A DNA stretch of 7,113 nucleotides from Deltaproteobacteria bacterium. Lineage in GTDB: Bacteria > Desulfobacterota > Dissulfuribacteria > Dissulfuribacterales > QOAL01. Below the pieces are notes generated by a model that was not told the origin of the DNA, ran no database searches, and was given only the letters and a program-made list of their open reading frames with translations. The stretch's first letter is position 1, and each line of letters opens with the position of its first letter. Shown here piece by piece: positions 1 through 5,524 of the stretch. The stretch spans positions 1 through 7,113 of the forward strand of contig WFRQ01000464.1 of the NCBI GenBank assembly GCA_015486425.1, in the 5' to 3' direction. A program made the translations under genes and the position numbers.

Positions 1-92
1 CCTGATAACTTGCTCATTTTTCAGATGTTTTCCATGTTGACAAATGTAATTTATGTACAAGTTGCCTAATAACTTTATGAATGTTATGCTTG

Positions 93-182
93 CCTGCTCA
101 ATGAAGCAGGAAATCAGCCTGCGAAATTTCGCTGGTTCCCAAACTCCAGTCCGGGAACCATAAACTGGAAGCTCCTGCTTCC
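93..182. repeat. Run of four adjacent short inverted repeats
   Basis: Four hairpin-forming sequences lie side by side. CCTGCT (93-98) pairs with AGCAGG (105-110) over a 6-base loop. GCGAAATTTCGC (121-132) is a perfect palindrome and extends outward with partial pairing. TGGTTCCC (133-140) pairs perfectly with GGGAACCA (153-160). GGAAGC (167-172) pairs with GCTTCC (177-182) over a 4-base loop. Such a dense run suggests a REP-like or MITE-derived structured repeat rather than chance. No T-rich tract follows to make it an obvious terminator, and its family is not recognised. Confidence 0.55.
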
Positions 183-223
183 CTGTTTCCCTGGGCGAAC
201 AGTTTTACAAGGTGCAAAAGCAT

Positions 224-268
224 TTGTTCATTGAGCCCGCCTATGGAATGGCGGTTTATCCGAAAATA
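224..268. repeat. 45-bp direct repeat, unit 1
   Basis: This unit matches 354-398 at 38 of 45 positions, with a period of exactly 130 bp. The shared core is TTGTTCATTGAGCC, followed further on by GGAATGGCGGTT. Weaker similarity continues upstream (GCAAAAGCAT here, GCAAGAGCAT before unit 2) if a short insertion is allowed. On the minus strand both units translate in one frame to a similar peptide, YFxINRHSxGxLNEQ. The function is unknown; it could be a dispersed intergenic repeat or the remains of a repeated coding segment. Confidence 0.65.
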
Positions 269-296
269 GCTCAAAGCTGAAAGCTCAAGGCTCAAA
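269..296. repeat. Heptanucleotide tandem repeat, four units of GCTCAAA
   Basis: Four consecutive 7-bp units are visible: GCTCAAA, GCTGAAA, GCTCAAG, GCTCAAA. The array follows directly on the first 45-bp direct repeat. Seven is not a multiple of three, so a change in unit number would shift any reading frame across it. That argues against the minus-strand frame here being a conserved gene. Confidence 0.7.
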
Positions 297-353
297 GTAA
301 AAGAAGCTCTAATTTGCTCATACAATGTCACACGCAGCAAGAGCATATTTTCA

Positions 354-398
354 TTGTTCATTGAGCCAGCCCAGGGAATGGCGGTTAATGTGGAAATA
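354..398. repeat. 45-bp direct repeat, unit 2
   Basis: Second copy of the repeat at 224-268, with seven mismatches in 45 positions and no gap. The best-conserved parts are the first 14 bases (TTGTTCATTGAGCC) and the GGAATGGCGGTT block. Unlike unit 1 it is not followed by the heptamer array, so the repeated segment appears to end near 398. Confidence 0.65.
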
Positions 399-584
399 CA
401 CGGTTCTTTCGTTTGTACTTTTCATGATACAGGCTGCTGCACTGCATGGGCCGCGCAGCATGAAAGTTTAACAGCATAGGATTAAGACCTACTGTACACG
501 AATACCTGTCAACAGCATACAGACCATCTGCACAGCAATGTAATAAATTCTCATATTGCCTGAAATATTAGCTAAATCAATCTT

Positions 585-2318
585 ATGGACTCTACTCCAA
601 CCCTGAATACCATTCCCCAGAAACATGGGGCTTTTGACACACTGGCACATGCCCTTGATTATGCCGCTGAAGGACTGACGGGCTTTAATTTTTATTCCCG
701 CAAAGGCGAACTCGATTCTGTTCAACCATACAGCAGGATCAGGAGCGATGCAGTTAAACTGGCCCGTCGCCTGCTGCACCTCGGCCTTGAACGCGGTTCC
801 AGAGTAGCCATCGTAGCTGTGACTCACCCTGACTTTGTGCGGTTTTTCTTTGCATGTCAATACGCGGGGCTCGTCCCGGTGCCACTTCCTGCCGGAACCC
901 ATCTAAATGGAGCAGAGGCATATAAAGGTCAGTTGAAGAGACTTGTGGCCATATGCGGTGCGAGGATTGCTGTATCCACAGAGGATTTTCTCCCATATCT
1001 CACTTCTGCTGTAAAAGGTCAGGGGCTGATAATGACAGGCCTTCCTGAAGATTTTGATGCCCTTTCTGAATCGGGTGAGGAACTTCGACCTCTTGGACCT
1101 GATGAACTGGCCTATCTCCAGTTTACATCAGGAAGCACCCGTTTCCCAAAGGGAGTGATGATTACTCAGTCCGCCGTAATGAACAACCTCGCTGCAATTG
1201 CAGGTCCCGGCATCTGTGTAACACCAGAGGACAGAGCTGTTTCATGGTTGCCTTTTTATCACGATATGGGGCTTGTGGGCCTTATGCTGGCCAGCATGGC
1301 AAGCCAGCTCTCAGTTGATTTTTTCAGCACCATAGACTTTGTCATGCGTCCACGCCTGTGGTTGAAACTGATGTCTGAAAATCGTGCCACCATATCATTC
1401 GGACCTCCATTTTCTTATGAACTTGCAGCCATGCGCCTTAAAACAAGCGATGTGGAGGGACTTGATCTCAGTCCCTGGCGCATAGCAGGCATCGGCGCTG
1501 AGATGATCCGCCAGGAATCACTTGAAAAATTTGCACAGTGTCTCAAACCCGCAGGTTTTAATGCCAGTTCGTTCATCCCCTGTTACGGCATGGCTGAATG
1601 TTCTCTTGCTGTTACCTTTGCTGAAATTGGCAAGGGAGTCAGGGCAGATCTCATAGACGCGGAAAGGCTGGCAGATAACAATAAAGTTGTTCATGTTACA
1701 GATGGTGACGGTGATAACGTCAGAAAGAGCGTGTTCATAAGGTGCGGCAAACCTCTTCCTGGTTTTGAGGTTGAAATCAGGGACAGCCAAGGGCAGGTGC
1801 TGTCTGAAGGAGAATGCGGTACGCTGTTTCTCAGGGGGCCAAGTTTAATGGCCGGCTATTTCGGTGATGAGCAGGCCACTGAAGAGGTTCTTTCCAGTGA
1901 TGGCTGGCTTAATACAGGGGATATAGCCTACTGGTCTGACGGTAATATTGTTATCACCGGTCGCTCAAAGGATATGATTATTATCAATGGCAGAAATATC
2001 TGGCCTCAGGATATAGAGTATCTTGCTGAAACCATGGATGGTGTCAGGACAGGGGATGCTTGTGCATTTTCATGCCATGATACTGACGGACATGAACAGG
2101 CTGTGCTTCTGGTTCAGTCCCGTATTGCCGAAGAGGCTGACAAGCGCAGAATGGCAGAACACCTGAAAAAACTCATACAGCAGGAGTTGGGCATTGACTG
2201 CATAGTGGAAATTGTGCCTCGCAATACCCTGGTTCGTACAACTTCAGGCAAGCCATCGAGAAGTAGTACCCGTAAGGTATATCTTGATATGCTGTTGCAG
2301 AATCAGGCAGCAGCCTGA
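585..2318 (+). CDS. Fatty acyl-AMP ligase / acyl-ACP synthetase (AasR-like)
   Basis: This 577-residue adenylate-forming enzyme activates a fatty acid with ATP to acyl-AMP and would pass the acyl group to a carrier. Visible motifs of the ANL superfamily are the ATP-binding FTSGSTRFPKG loop at 180-190, CYGMAE at 333-338, GWLNTGD with the ribose-binding Asp at 446, GRSKD at 459-463, NGRNIWPQDIE from 468, and a C-terminal TTSGK with the likely catalytic Lys556. The sequence style (FFFACQYAGLVPVPLP near the N-terminus, GKPLPGFEVEI, NGRNIWPQDIE) is that of fatty acyl-AMP ligases rather than typical acyl-CoA synthetases. Length is normal and both domains are complete. The ATG at 585 is the first after an in-frame TAA at 573-575; no Shine-Dalgarno motif precedes it. 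The nearby ACP gene at 4000 makes acyl-ACP the likely product, as proposed for the Caulobacter sphingolipid cluster. Transfer to CoA cannot be excluded from sequence alone. Confidence 0.87.
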   Translation: MDSTPTLNTIPQKHGAFDTLAHALDYAAEGLTGFNFYSRKGELDSVQPYSRIRSDAVKLARRLLHLGLERGSRVAIVAVTHPDFVRFFFACQYAGLVPVPLPAGTHLNGAEAYKGQLKRLVAICGARIAVSTEDFLPYLTSAVKGQGLIMTGLPEDFDALSESGEELRPLGPDELAYLQFTSGSTRFPKGVMITQSAVMNNLAAIAGPGICVTPEDRAVSWLPFYHDMGLVGLMLASMASQLSVDFFSTIDFVMRPRLWLKLMSENRATISFGPPFSYELAAMRLKTSDVEGLDLSPWRIAGIGAEMIRQESLEKFAQCLKPAGFNASSFIPCYGMAECSLAVTFAEIGKGVRADLIDAERLADNNKVVHVTDGDGDNVRKSVFIRCGKPLPGFEVEIRDSQGQVLSEGECGTLFLRGPSLMAGYFGDEQATEEVLSSDGWLNTGDIAYWSDGNIVITGRSKDMIIINGRNIWPQDIEYLAETMDGVRTGDACAFSCHDTDGHEQAVLLVQSRIAEEADKRRMAEHLKKLIQQELGIDCIVEIVPRNTLVRTTSGKPSRSSTRKVYLDMLLQNQAAA

Positions 2319-2324
2319 CCACAT

Positions 2325-2505
2325 AGGGGCTGTCCAAAAATAAATTGGATGATGGCACTCGCAGATTTAGGTCAGGCTGAGTTGAACTGATTGAGCAAAA
2401 CCGCAGGCGTAGCTGGGTTACGTTGAGGATTTTGTGATTGAAGTTCGGCTCAGGATGATCTGAAGATGAGATATGAAATCGCCAAGTTATTTTTGGACAG
2501 CCCCT
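2325..2505. repeat. Fold-back (MITE-like) element, copy 1
   Basis: This 181-bp element begins 7 bases after the ligase stop codon and ends 18 bases before the SDR start. Its termini are 24-bp inverted repeats (2325-2348 and 2482-2505) with one mismatch, starting AGGGGCTGTCCAAAAATAA. The interior also folds back: CTGAG..GAACT on the left pairs with AGTTC..CTCAG on the right (two G-T pairs), and at the exact centre CGTAGC (2408-2413) pairs with GTTACG (2417-2422) over a 3-base loop. It encodes no transposase, so it fits a miniature inverted-repeat element moved by an enzyme encoded elsewhere. It is about 90% identical to 3543-3721 in the same orientation. No clean target-site duplication is visible; both copies have CACATA on the left and TTAA on the right. 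It forms most of the SDR gene's leader and could affect transcript processing or stability. Confidence 0.8.
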
Positions 2506-2523
2506 TAACCTGTTAATGCCTGG

Positions 2524-3507
2524 ATGACGCAAAAAAAAATGAAAGCCGCCCTGACAGGGGCAACCGGTTTTATAGGCTCTACTGTTCTGCGCCACATGGC
2601 AGCAAATGCATGGGAAGTGCGTGCACTTGTAAGGCCTGGTTCCCTTGCGCGGCGGCCTGATTTAAAAAATGTCAGGTGGATTACCGGAGATGTCAGTCAG
2701 CCTGATACTCTTTCAAAACTTGTAACAGGCGTTGATGCAGTAGTACACTGTGCTGGCGCGGTCAGGGGTGCGGTCAGGGACGATTTCGATCTGGTCAATG
2801 TCAGGGGTACGGAAATACTTGCAGACATATGTGCAGATCAGAAGACATTTCCCCATTTTCTGCTCATCTCCTCACTGGCAGCAAGAGAACCCGCACTTTC
2901 CCATTATGCTGCCAGCAAACGCGAATCTGAAAACGTACTTGCAAAATCCTCTATTCCCTCCAGTCGTATCACCATCCTTCGTCCTCCTGCCGTTTATGGC
3001 CCCGGTGACAGAGAAATGCTCCCGTTGTTTCAGGCAATGTCTATGGGGATATGCCCAATTCCTGGAAGCGACTCTATGAAAGTATCTCTTATCCATATCC
3101 GTGACCTTGCCAACGCTGTGCTGCGTCTCGTTAGTCTTGACAACATTATGACGTATGCCTCGGATGAAACGTTTAATTTTAAAGACAGAATTTTTGAACT
3201 TCACGATGGCCATTCAGGGGGTTACTCCTGGCACGATATTATCAAAACCGTATATCGTATAACCGGACGCAGGATAATATGCATAAAAATTCCTGTTGCT
3301 ATTGTAAAGATGCTTGGATTGGTTAATATTGGTGTCTCAAAAATAACAGGAAGAGCACCTATGCTTACGCCTGGAAAGGTTCGGGAGCTTGTTCACCCGG
3401 ACTGGACAGCAGACAATAATAAAATTACAAAAGAGACAGGATGGTGCCCTGAGGTCACCCTTGAACAGGGTTTAAGGGATATACTGCGGCCTGGTGGTAT
3501 TAATTGA
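2524..3507 (+). CDS. cerR: Extended SDR, NAD(P)-dependent epimerase/dehydratase fold; candidate ceramide/3-ketosphinganine reductase (CerR-like)
   Basis: This 327-residue protein has the Rossmann-fold signature TGATGFIG at 11-18, which marks the extended short-chain dehydrogenase family. Further features are the GDV segment after the third strand, VVHCAGAV, the catalytic serine region ISS (116-117), and YAASK with Tyr128 and Lys132. RPPAVYGPGD follows, as usual in extended SDRs. The length is typical. The family includes sugar epimerases and steroid-type dehydrogenases, so the fold alone does not fix the substrate. The neighbouring serine palmitoyltransferase, ACP and acyl ligase suggest the keto-reduction step of sphingolipid synthesis, as proposed for Caulobacter CerR; that is inference. 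The frame opens after a TAA at 2506-2508. ATG 2524 and ATG 2539 are both possible starts, separated by a run of nine A; neither has a good ribosome binding site, and only two residues follow the second Met before the core strand begins. The gene lies between the two fold-back elements. Confidence 0.8.
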   Translation: MTQKKMKAALTGATGFIGSTVLRHMAANAWEVRALVRPGSLARRPDLKNVRWITGDVSQPDTLSKLVTGVDAVVHCAGAVRGAVRDDFDLVNVRGTEILADICADQKTFPHFLLISSLAAREPALSHYAASKRESENVLAKSSIPSSRITILRPPAVYGPGDREMLPLFQAMSMGICPIPGSDSMKVSLIHIRDLANAVLRLVSLDNIMTYASDETFNFKDRIFELHDGHSGGYSWHDIIKTVYRITGRRIICIKIPVAIVKMLGLVNIGVSKITGRAPMLTPGKVRELVHPDWTADNNKITKETGWCPEVTLEQGLRDILRPGGIN

Positions 3508-3542
3508 AAAATTATCGCGAAGTGCTTGGTTTTTCACACATA

Positions 3543-3721
3543 GGGGGCTGTCCAAAAAGAAGTTGGATGATGGCGCGCGCAGATTTATGTCAGGCTGAGT
3601 TGAACTGATTGAGCAAAACCGCAGGCGTAGCCGGGCTGCGTCTATGATTTTGTGATTGAAGTTCGGCTCAGAATGGCCTGAAGATGAGATGCGAAATCGC
3701 CAAGTTATTTTTGAACAGCCC
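3543..3721. repeat. Fold-back (MITE-like) element, copy 2
   Basis: Second copy of the element at 2325-2505, in the same orientation, with roughly 19 differences including a single-base deletion near the right end. It begins 36 bases after the SDR stop. The right terminus has GAACAG where copy 1 has GGACAG, and the left inner part of the inverted repeat is more diverged, so its termini pair less well. The central stem is kept: CGTAGC (3626-3631) pairs with GCTGCG (3635-3640). The two differences from copy 1 in this stem both keep pairing through G-T wobbles. The left flank CACATA and right flank TTAA are shared with copy 1. No coding capacity is seen. Confidence 0.8.
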
Positions 3722-3852
3722 TTAAGTTAATCGTTTCAAAATGTTGAAAATCATCTTATAAAGACATTAAAAGGAGCTACATCAATTATAACTTTCCAAT
3801 TTTGAAACCCTTCGGGATTGCCGTGTTTACTGCATCTCCTTTGTCATCAGAA

Positions 3853-3877
3853 TCCCATATAGCATGCTATAATGGGA
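3853..3877. promoter_or_regulatory. Inverted repeat overlapping the promoter, candidate operator
   Basis: The arms TCCCA plus TATAGCA and TGCTATA plus TGGGA form a 12-bp dyad with one unpaired A at 3872. The inner 14 bp, 3858-3871, are a perfect palindrome. The dyad covers the extended -10 element, so a bound repressor would block RNA polymerase. No regulator gene is visible in the window, so the binding protein is unknown. Confidence 0.45.
3865..3873 (+). promoter_or_regulatory. Extended -10 promoter for the ACP-serine palmitoyltransferase transcript
   Basis: TGCTATAAT is a perfect match to the sigma-70 extended -10 element (TGn plus TATAAT). The nearest -35-like hexamer, TTGTCA at 3841-3846, leaves a spacer of 21 bp, which is too long; extended -10 promoters can work with a poor -35. 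A start near 3880 would give a leader of about 120 bases ahead of the ACP gene. The element suggests that the genes from 4000 onward have their own transcript. Confidence 0.5.
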
Positions 3878-3988
3878 ATTCCTCTTTCGCGGGTCTGCAG
3901 CAAATCCGACAATCGTTCAATCTATGTGGGAATTATTTGCTTGTGCGGTATTTTTAAGTATTTGTAAACTCAGGCGGAGAGAGAGGCA

Positions 3989-3994
3989 GAAGGA
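3989..3994 (+). promoter_or_regulatory. Strong ribosome binding site of the ACP gene
   Basis: GAAGGA ends five bases before the ATG at 4000 and is preceded by a purine-rich stretch. It is the only good Shine-Dalgarno motif in front of a gene in this window, and it supports the chosen ACP start. Confidence 0.7.
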
Positions 3995-3999
3995 TATAA

Positions 4000-4239
4000 A
4001 TGGCAGCAGATCGGGAAATAGCAGGTAAAATAATTGAAATTCTTAAACCCATGGTACCTGAAGGTACGGAAATAGTTCCTGATACAGACATGGGAGCAGA
4101 CCTTGCCATTGATTCACTGAAATCCATGGAGATCCTTGCCCAGCTTGAAGATACCTTTGATATATCCATTCCCATAAATGTACTTTCTGAAGTAAGAACT
4201 GTTGAAGACCTGGCAATACAGATAGAAAAACTTATCTGA
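4000..4239 (+). CDS. acpR: Acyl carrier protein dedicated to sphingolipid synthesis (AcpR-like)
   Basis: This 79-residue protein has the size and pattern of a type II acyl carrier protein: an amphipathic first helix, an acidic loop, and the phosphopantetheine attachment motif LAIDSLKSMEI with Ser39 in DSL. A second acidic helix (LAQLEDTFDI) and a TVEDLAIQI segment complete the four-helix plan. The motif reads AIDSLKS rather than the GADSLDx typical of housekeeping AcpP, which suggests a specialised carrier. After 4'-phosphopantetheine is added by a holo-ACP synthase encoded elsewhere, it would carry a fatty acyl chain in the cytoplasm. It lies 16 bases upstream of the serine palmitoyltransferase gene, which points to delivery of acyl groups to that enzyme. 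The acyl-AMP ligase upstream is the likely loading enzyme. The start is fixed by a strong ribosome binding site. Confidence 0.87.
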   Translation: MAADREIAGKIIEILKPMVPEGTEIVPDTDMGADLAIDSLKSMEILAQLEDTFDISIPINVLSEVRTVEDLAIQIEKLI

Positions 4240-4255
4240 AGCCTTAACAATCCCC

Positions 4256-5437
4256 ATGAATATTTTTGATAAATTCCGCAGGCTGGCAGAGTCAGGCAGA
4301 GCACTTGAAAAGGAGTTTGGCTCCTTTTTCAACGTGGTGATGGAAGATATTCTGTCCAGTACAGAAGCTGTCATCAATGGCCGCAGGGTTATACTTGCAG
4401 GCACTAACAATTATCTGGGTCTCTCCATGGATCCGGAGTGCATCAGGGCTGCATGCCTTGCCACTGAAAAGGAAGGGACCGGCACTACAGGGTCCCGCAT
4501 GGCAAACGGCACCTTTTCCGGACATGTCGCACTGGAAAAAGAACTTTCGGATTTCTGGGGAGTTACTCATACAATTGTTTTTACTACAGGATACGGTGCC
4601 AACCTGGCGGTTCTTTCGTCCCTGTCAGGCCCGGATGACGTTGTCATCCTGGATTCAGACTGTCATGCCAGCATTTATGACGGCTGCCGCATGGGTGGGT
4701 CTGAGGTGTTTCGTTTCAGGCACAATGATATTGAAAACCTTGAAAAGCAGCTTCGCCGTCTGCAGAAACGCAATGCAAGCGTACTTATAGCAGTGGAAGG
4801 GCTATACAGCATGATGGGTGACAGAGCGAAACTCAGGGAAATCGTTGATCTGAAACAAAAATACGGTGCCTGGCTCCTTGTGGATGAGGCTCATTCCCTT
4901 GGCGTACTTGGGGAAAACGGCAGGGGCCTTGTTGAAGAAACAAACTGCCTTGATGGGGTTGATTTCATAACCGGCACATTCAGCAAGAGCCTTGGCGCTG
5001 TTGGCGGTTTCTGCTCCAGTAATCACCGGGACCTTGAAATACTGCGTTATGCCAGCAGACCATACGTCTTTACAGCCTCCCCCTCCCCTTCCAATATTGC
5101 GTCTGCCAGGCAGGCGCTCCGGATCATCCGAACCAGCCCTGAATTAAGAAAAAGACTGTGGGAAAACACTCATGTGCTTTACAGCCGTCTTGAAAAACTG
5201 GATTTGAAACTTGGTCCTGAGCCCAGTCCCATAATTCCTGTAAGGTATGAAGACCCGCACGATGCACTTAAAATCTGGAATAGTCTGCTTGAACAGGATG
5301 TATATGTAAACATGGTACTTCCTCCTGCCACCCCTGATGGAAGTGCTTTTCTCCGGTGCAGCATGAGCGCAGCTCACACTCCTGAGCAGGTTGAAATAAT
5401 AGGTGATGCATTTGCTTACGCAGTAAGTAGTGCGTGA
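4256..5437 (+). CDS. spt: Serine palmitoyltransferase (PLP-dependent alpha-oxoamine synthase)
   Basis: This 393-residue enzyme belongs to the alpha-oxoamine synthase group (fold type I PLP enzymes), which condense an amino acid with an acyl thioester. The expected reaction is L-serine plus a fatty acyl thioester giving 3-ketosphinganine and CO2, the first step of sphingolipid synthesis. Visible features are NNYLGL at the N-terminus, GTTGSRMANGTF, DCHASIYDGC with the PLP-stacking His137, VDEAHSLG with Asp210 and His213, and TFSKSLGAVGG with the PLP lysine Lys244. The C-terminal VNMVLPPATPDGSAFLRCS, with Arg367, matches the segment that carries the substrate-binding arginine in Sphingomonas SPT. 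The stretches ASIYDGC, FRFRHN, RPYxFTASPSPS and YVNM..PPATP are SPT-like rather than like 8-amino-7-oxononanoate synthase or glycine C-acetyltransferase. It lacks the short N-terminal extension of the Sphingomonas enzyme. The adjacent ACP suggests acyl-ACP as substrate. No clear ribosome binding site precedes ATG 4256, so translation may be coupled to the ACP gene. Confidence 0.88.
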   Translation: MNIFDKFRRLAESGRALEKEFGSFFNVVMEDILSSTEAVINGRRVILAGTNNYLGLSMDPECIRAACLATEKEGTGTTGSRMANGTFSGHVALEKELSDFWGVTHTIVFTTGYGANLAVLSSLSGPDDVVILDSDCHASIYDGCRMGGSEVFRFRHNDIENLEKQLRRLQKRNASVLIAVEGLYSMMGDRAKLREIVDLKQKYGAWLLVDEAHSLGVLGENGRGLVEETNCLDGVDFITGTFSKSLGAVGGFCSSNHRDLEILRYASRPYVFTASPSPSNIASARQALRIIRTSPELRKRLWENTHVLYSRLEKLDLKLGPEPSPIIPVRYEDPHDALKIWNSLLEQDVYVNMVLPPATPDGSAFLRCSMSAAHTPEQVEIIGDAFAYAVSSA

Positions 5438-5524
5438 AGTTTATTGCGCATACCTTCTTTTTTTAAAAAATTCAACACGGCATTTAACCGTATCCTGATT
5501 CATATCCACCCATTATAGTCTGCC

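Larger units (their letters stand above)
1..584. other. Non-coding, repeat-rich region upstream of the acyl-AMP ligase gene
   Basis: I find no convincing gene in this stretch. It holds several repeats listed separately: hairpins at 93-182, direct repeats at 224-268 and 354-398, and a heptamer array at 269-296. A further imperfect hairpin pairs TTTCATG at 420-426 with CATGAAA at 459-465, with CTGC/GCAG pairing inside it. A long minus-strand reading frame at 98-361 lies wholly on these repeats and looks accidental. From 467 to 584 I see nothing recognisable. There is no clear sigma-70 promoter for the next gene: TAATAA at 541-546 could be a -10 box, but no good -35 box lies at the right distance. 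The frame from base 1 to a TAA at 67-69 is open and could be the tail of an upstream gene, but 22 codons are too few to judge. Confidence 0.6.
3722..3999 (+). other. Intergenic leader region of the ACP-serine palmitoyltransferase genes
   Basis: I see no gene here. The stretch carries an AT-rich 10-bp perfect inverted repeat (GTTTCAAAAT at 3733-3742, ATTTTGAAAC at 3799-3808), an isolated AAGGAG at 3771-3776 that is not followed by a standard start codon, an extended -10 promoter in a larger dyad near 3865, and the ribosome binding site of the ACP gene. A + frame is open from 3748 to a TAA ending at 3957, but it has no ATG and overlaps the promoter, so it is probably not translated. Confidence 0.55.

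Noticed and set aside
37..72. TTGACA at 37-42 as a -35 box
   Set aside because: The best -10-like sequences lie at the wrong distance (TATGTA 9 bp away, TAATAA 24 bp away), and no gene follows within 500 bases.
98..361. Minus-strand reading frame of 87 codons
   Set aside because: It lies entirely on hairpins, a direct repeat unit and a 7-bp tandem array, whose unit length would shift the frame if it varied. No family motif or ribosome binding site is seen.
2493..2517. Promoter reading out of fold-back copy 1 (TTGGAC and GTTAAT)
   Set aside because: The spacing is only 13 bp and both boxes match the consensus poorly.
2173..2595. Minus-strand reading frame of 140 codons across fold-back copy 1
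   Set aside because: It overlaps the end of the ligase gene, the whole repeat and the start of the SDR gene. It shows no transposase motif and is best explained as a shadow.
3748..3957. Open + frame of about 70 codons in the gap before the ACP gene
   Set aside because: It has no ATG, the AAGGAG at 3771 is not followed by a usable start, and it overlaps the extended -10 promoter. The translation looks like non-coding sequence.
4256..5437. Biotin-pathway 8-amino-7-oxononanoate synthase or glycine C-acetyltransferase as the identity of the PLP enzyme
   Set aside because: No biotin or threonine-catabolism genes are nearby. The segments ASIYDGC, FRFRHN, RPYxFTAS and YVNM..PPATP agree with serine palmitoyltransferase instead.
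5418..5470. Possible terminator between spt and the exporter (ACGCA/TGCGT hairpin plus T-run)
   Set aside because: The stem is only 5 bp, spans the stop codon and ends more than 20 bases before the T-run, so it does not fit an intrinsic terminator.
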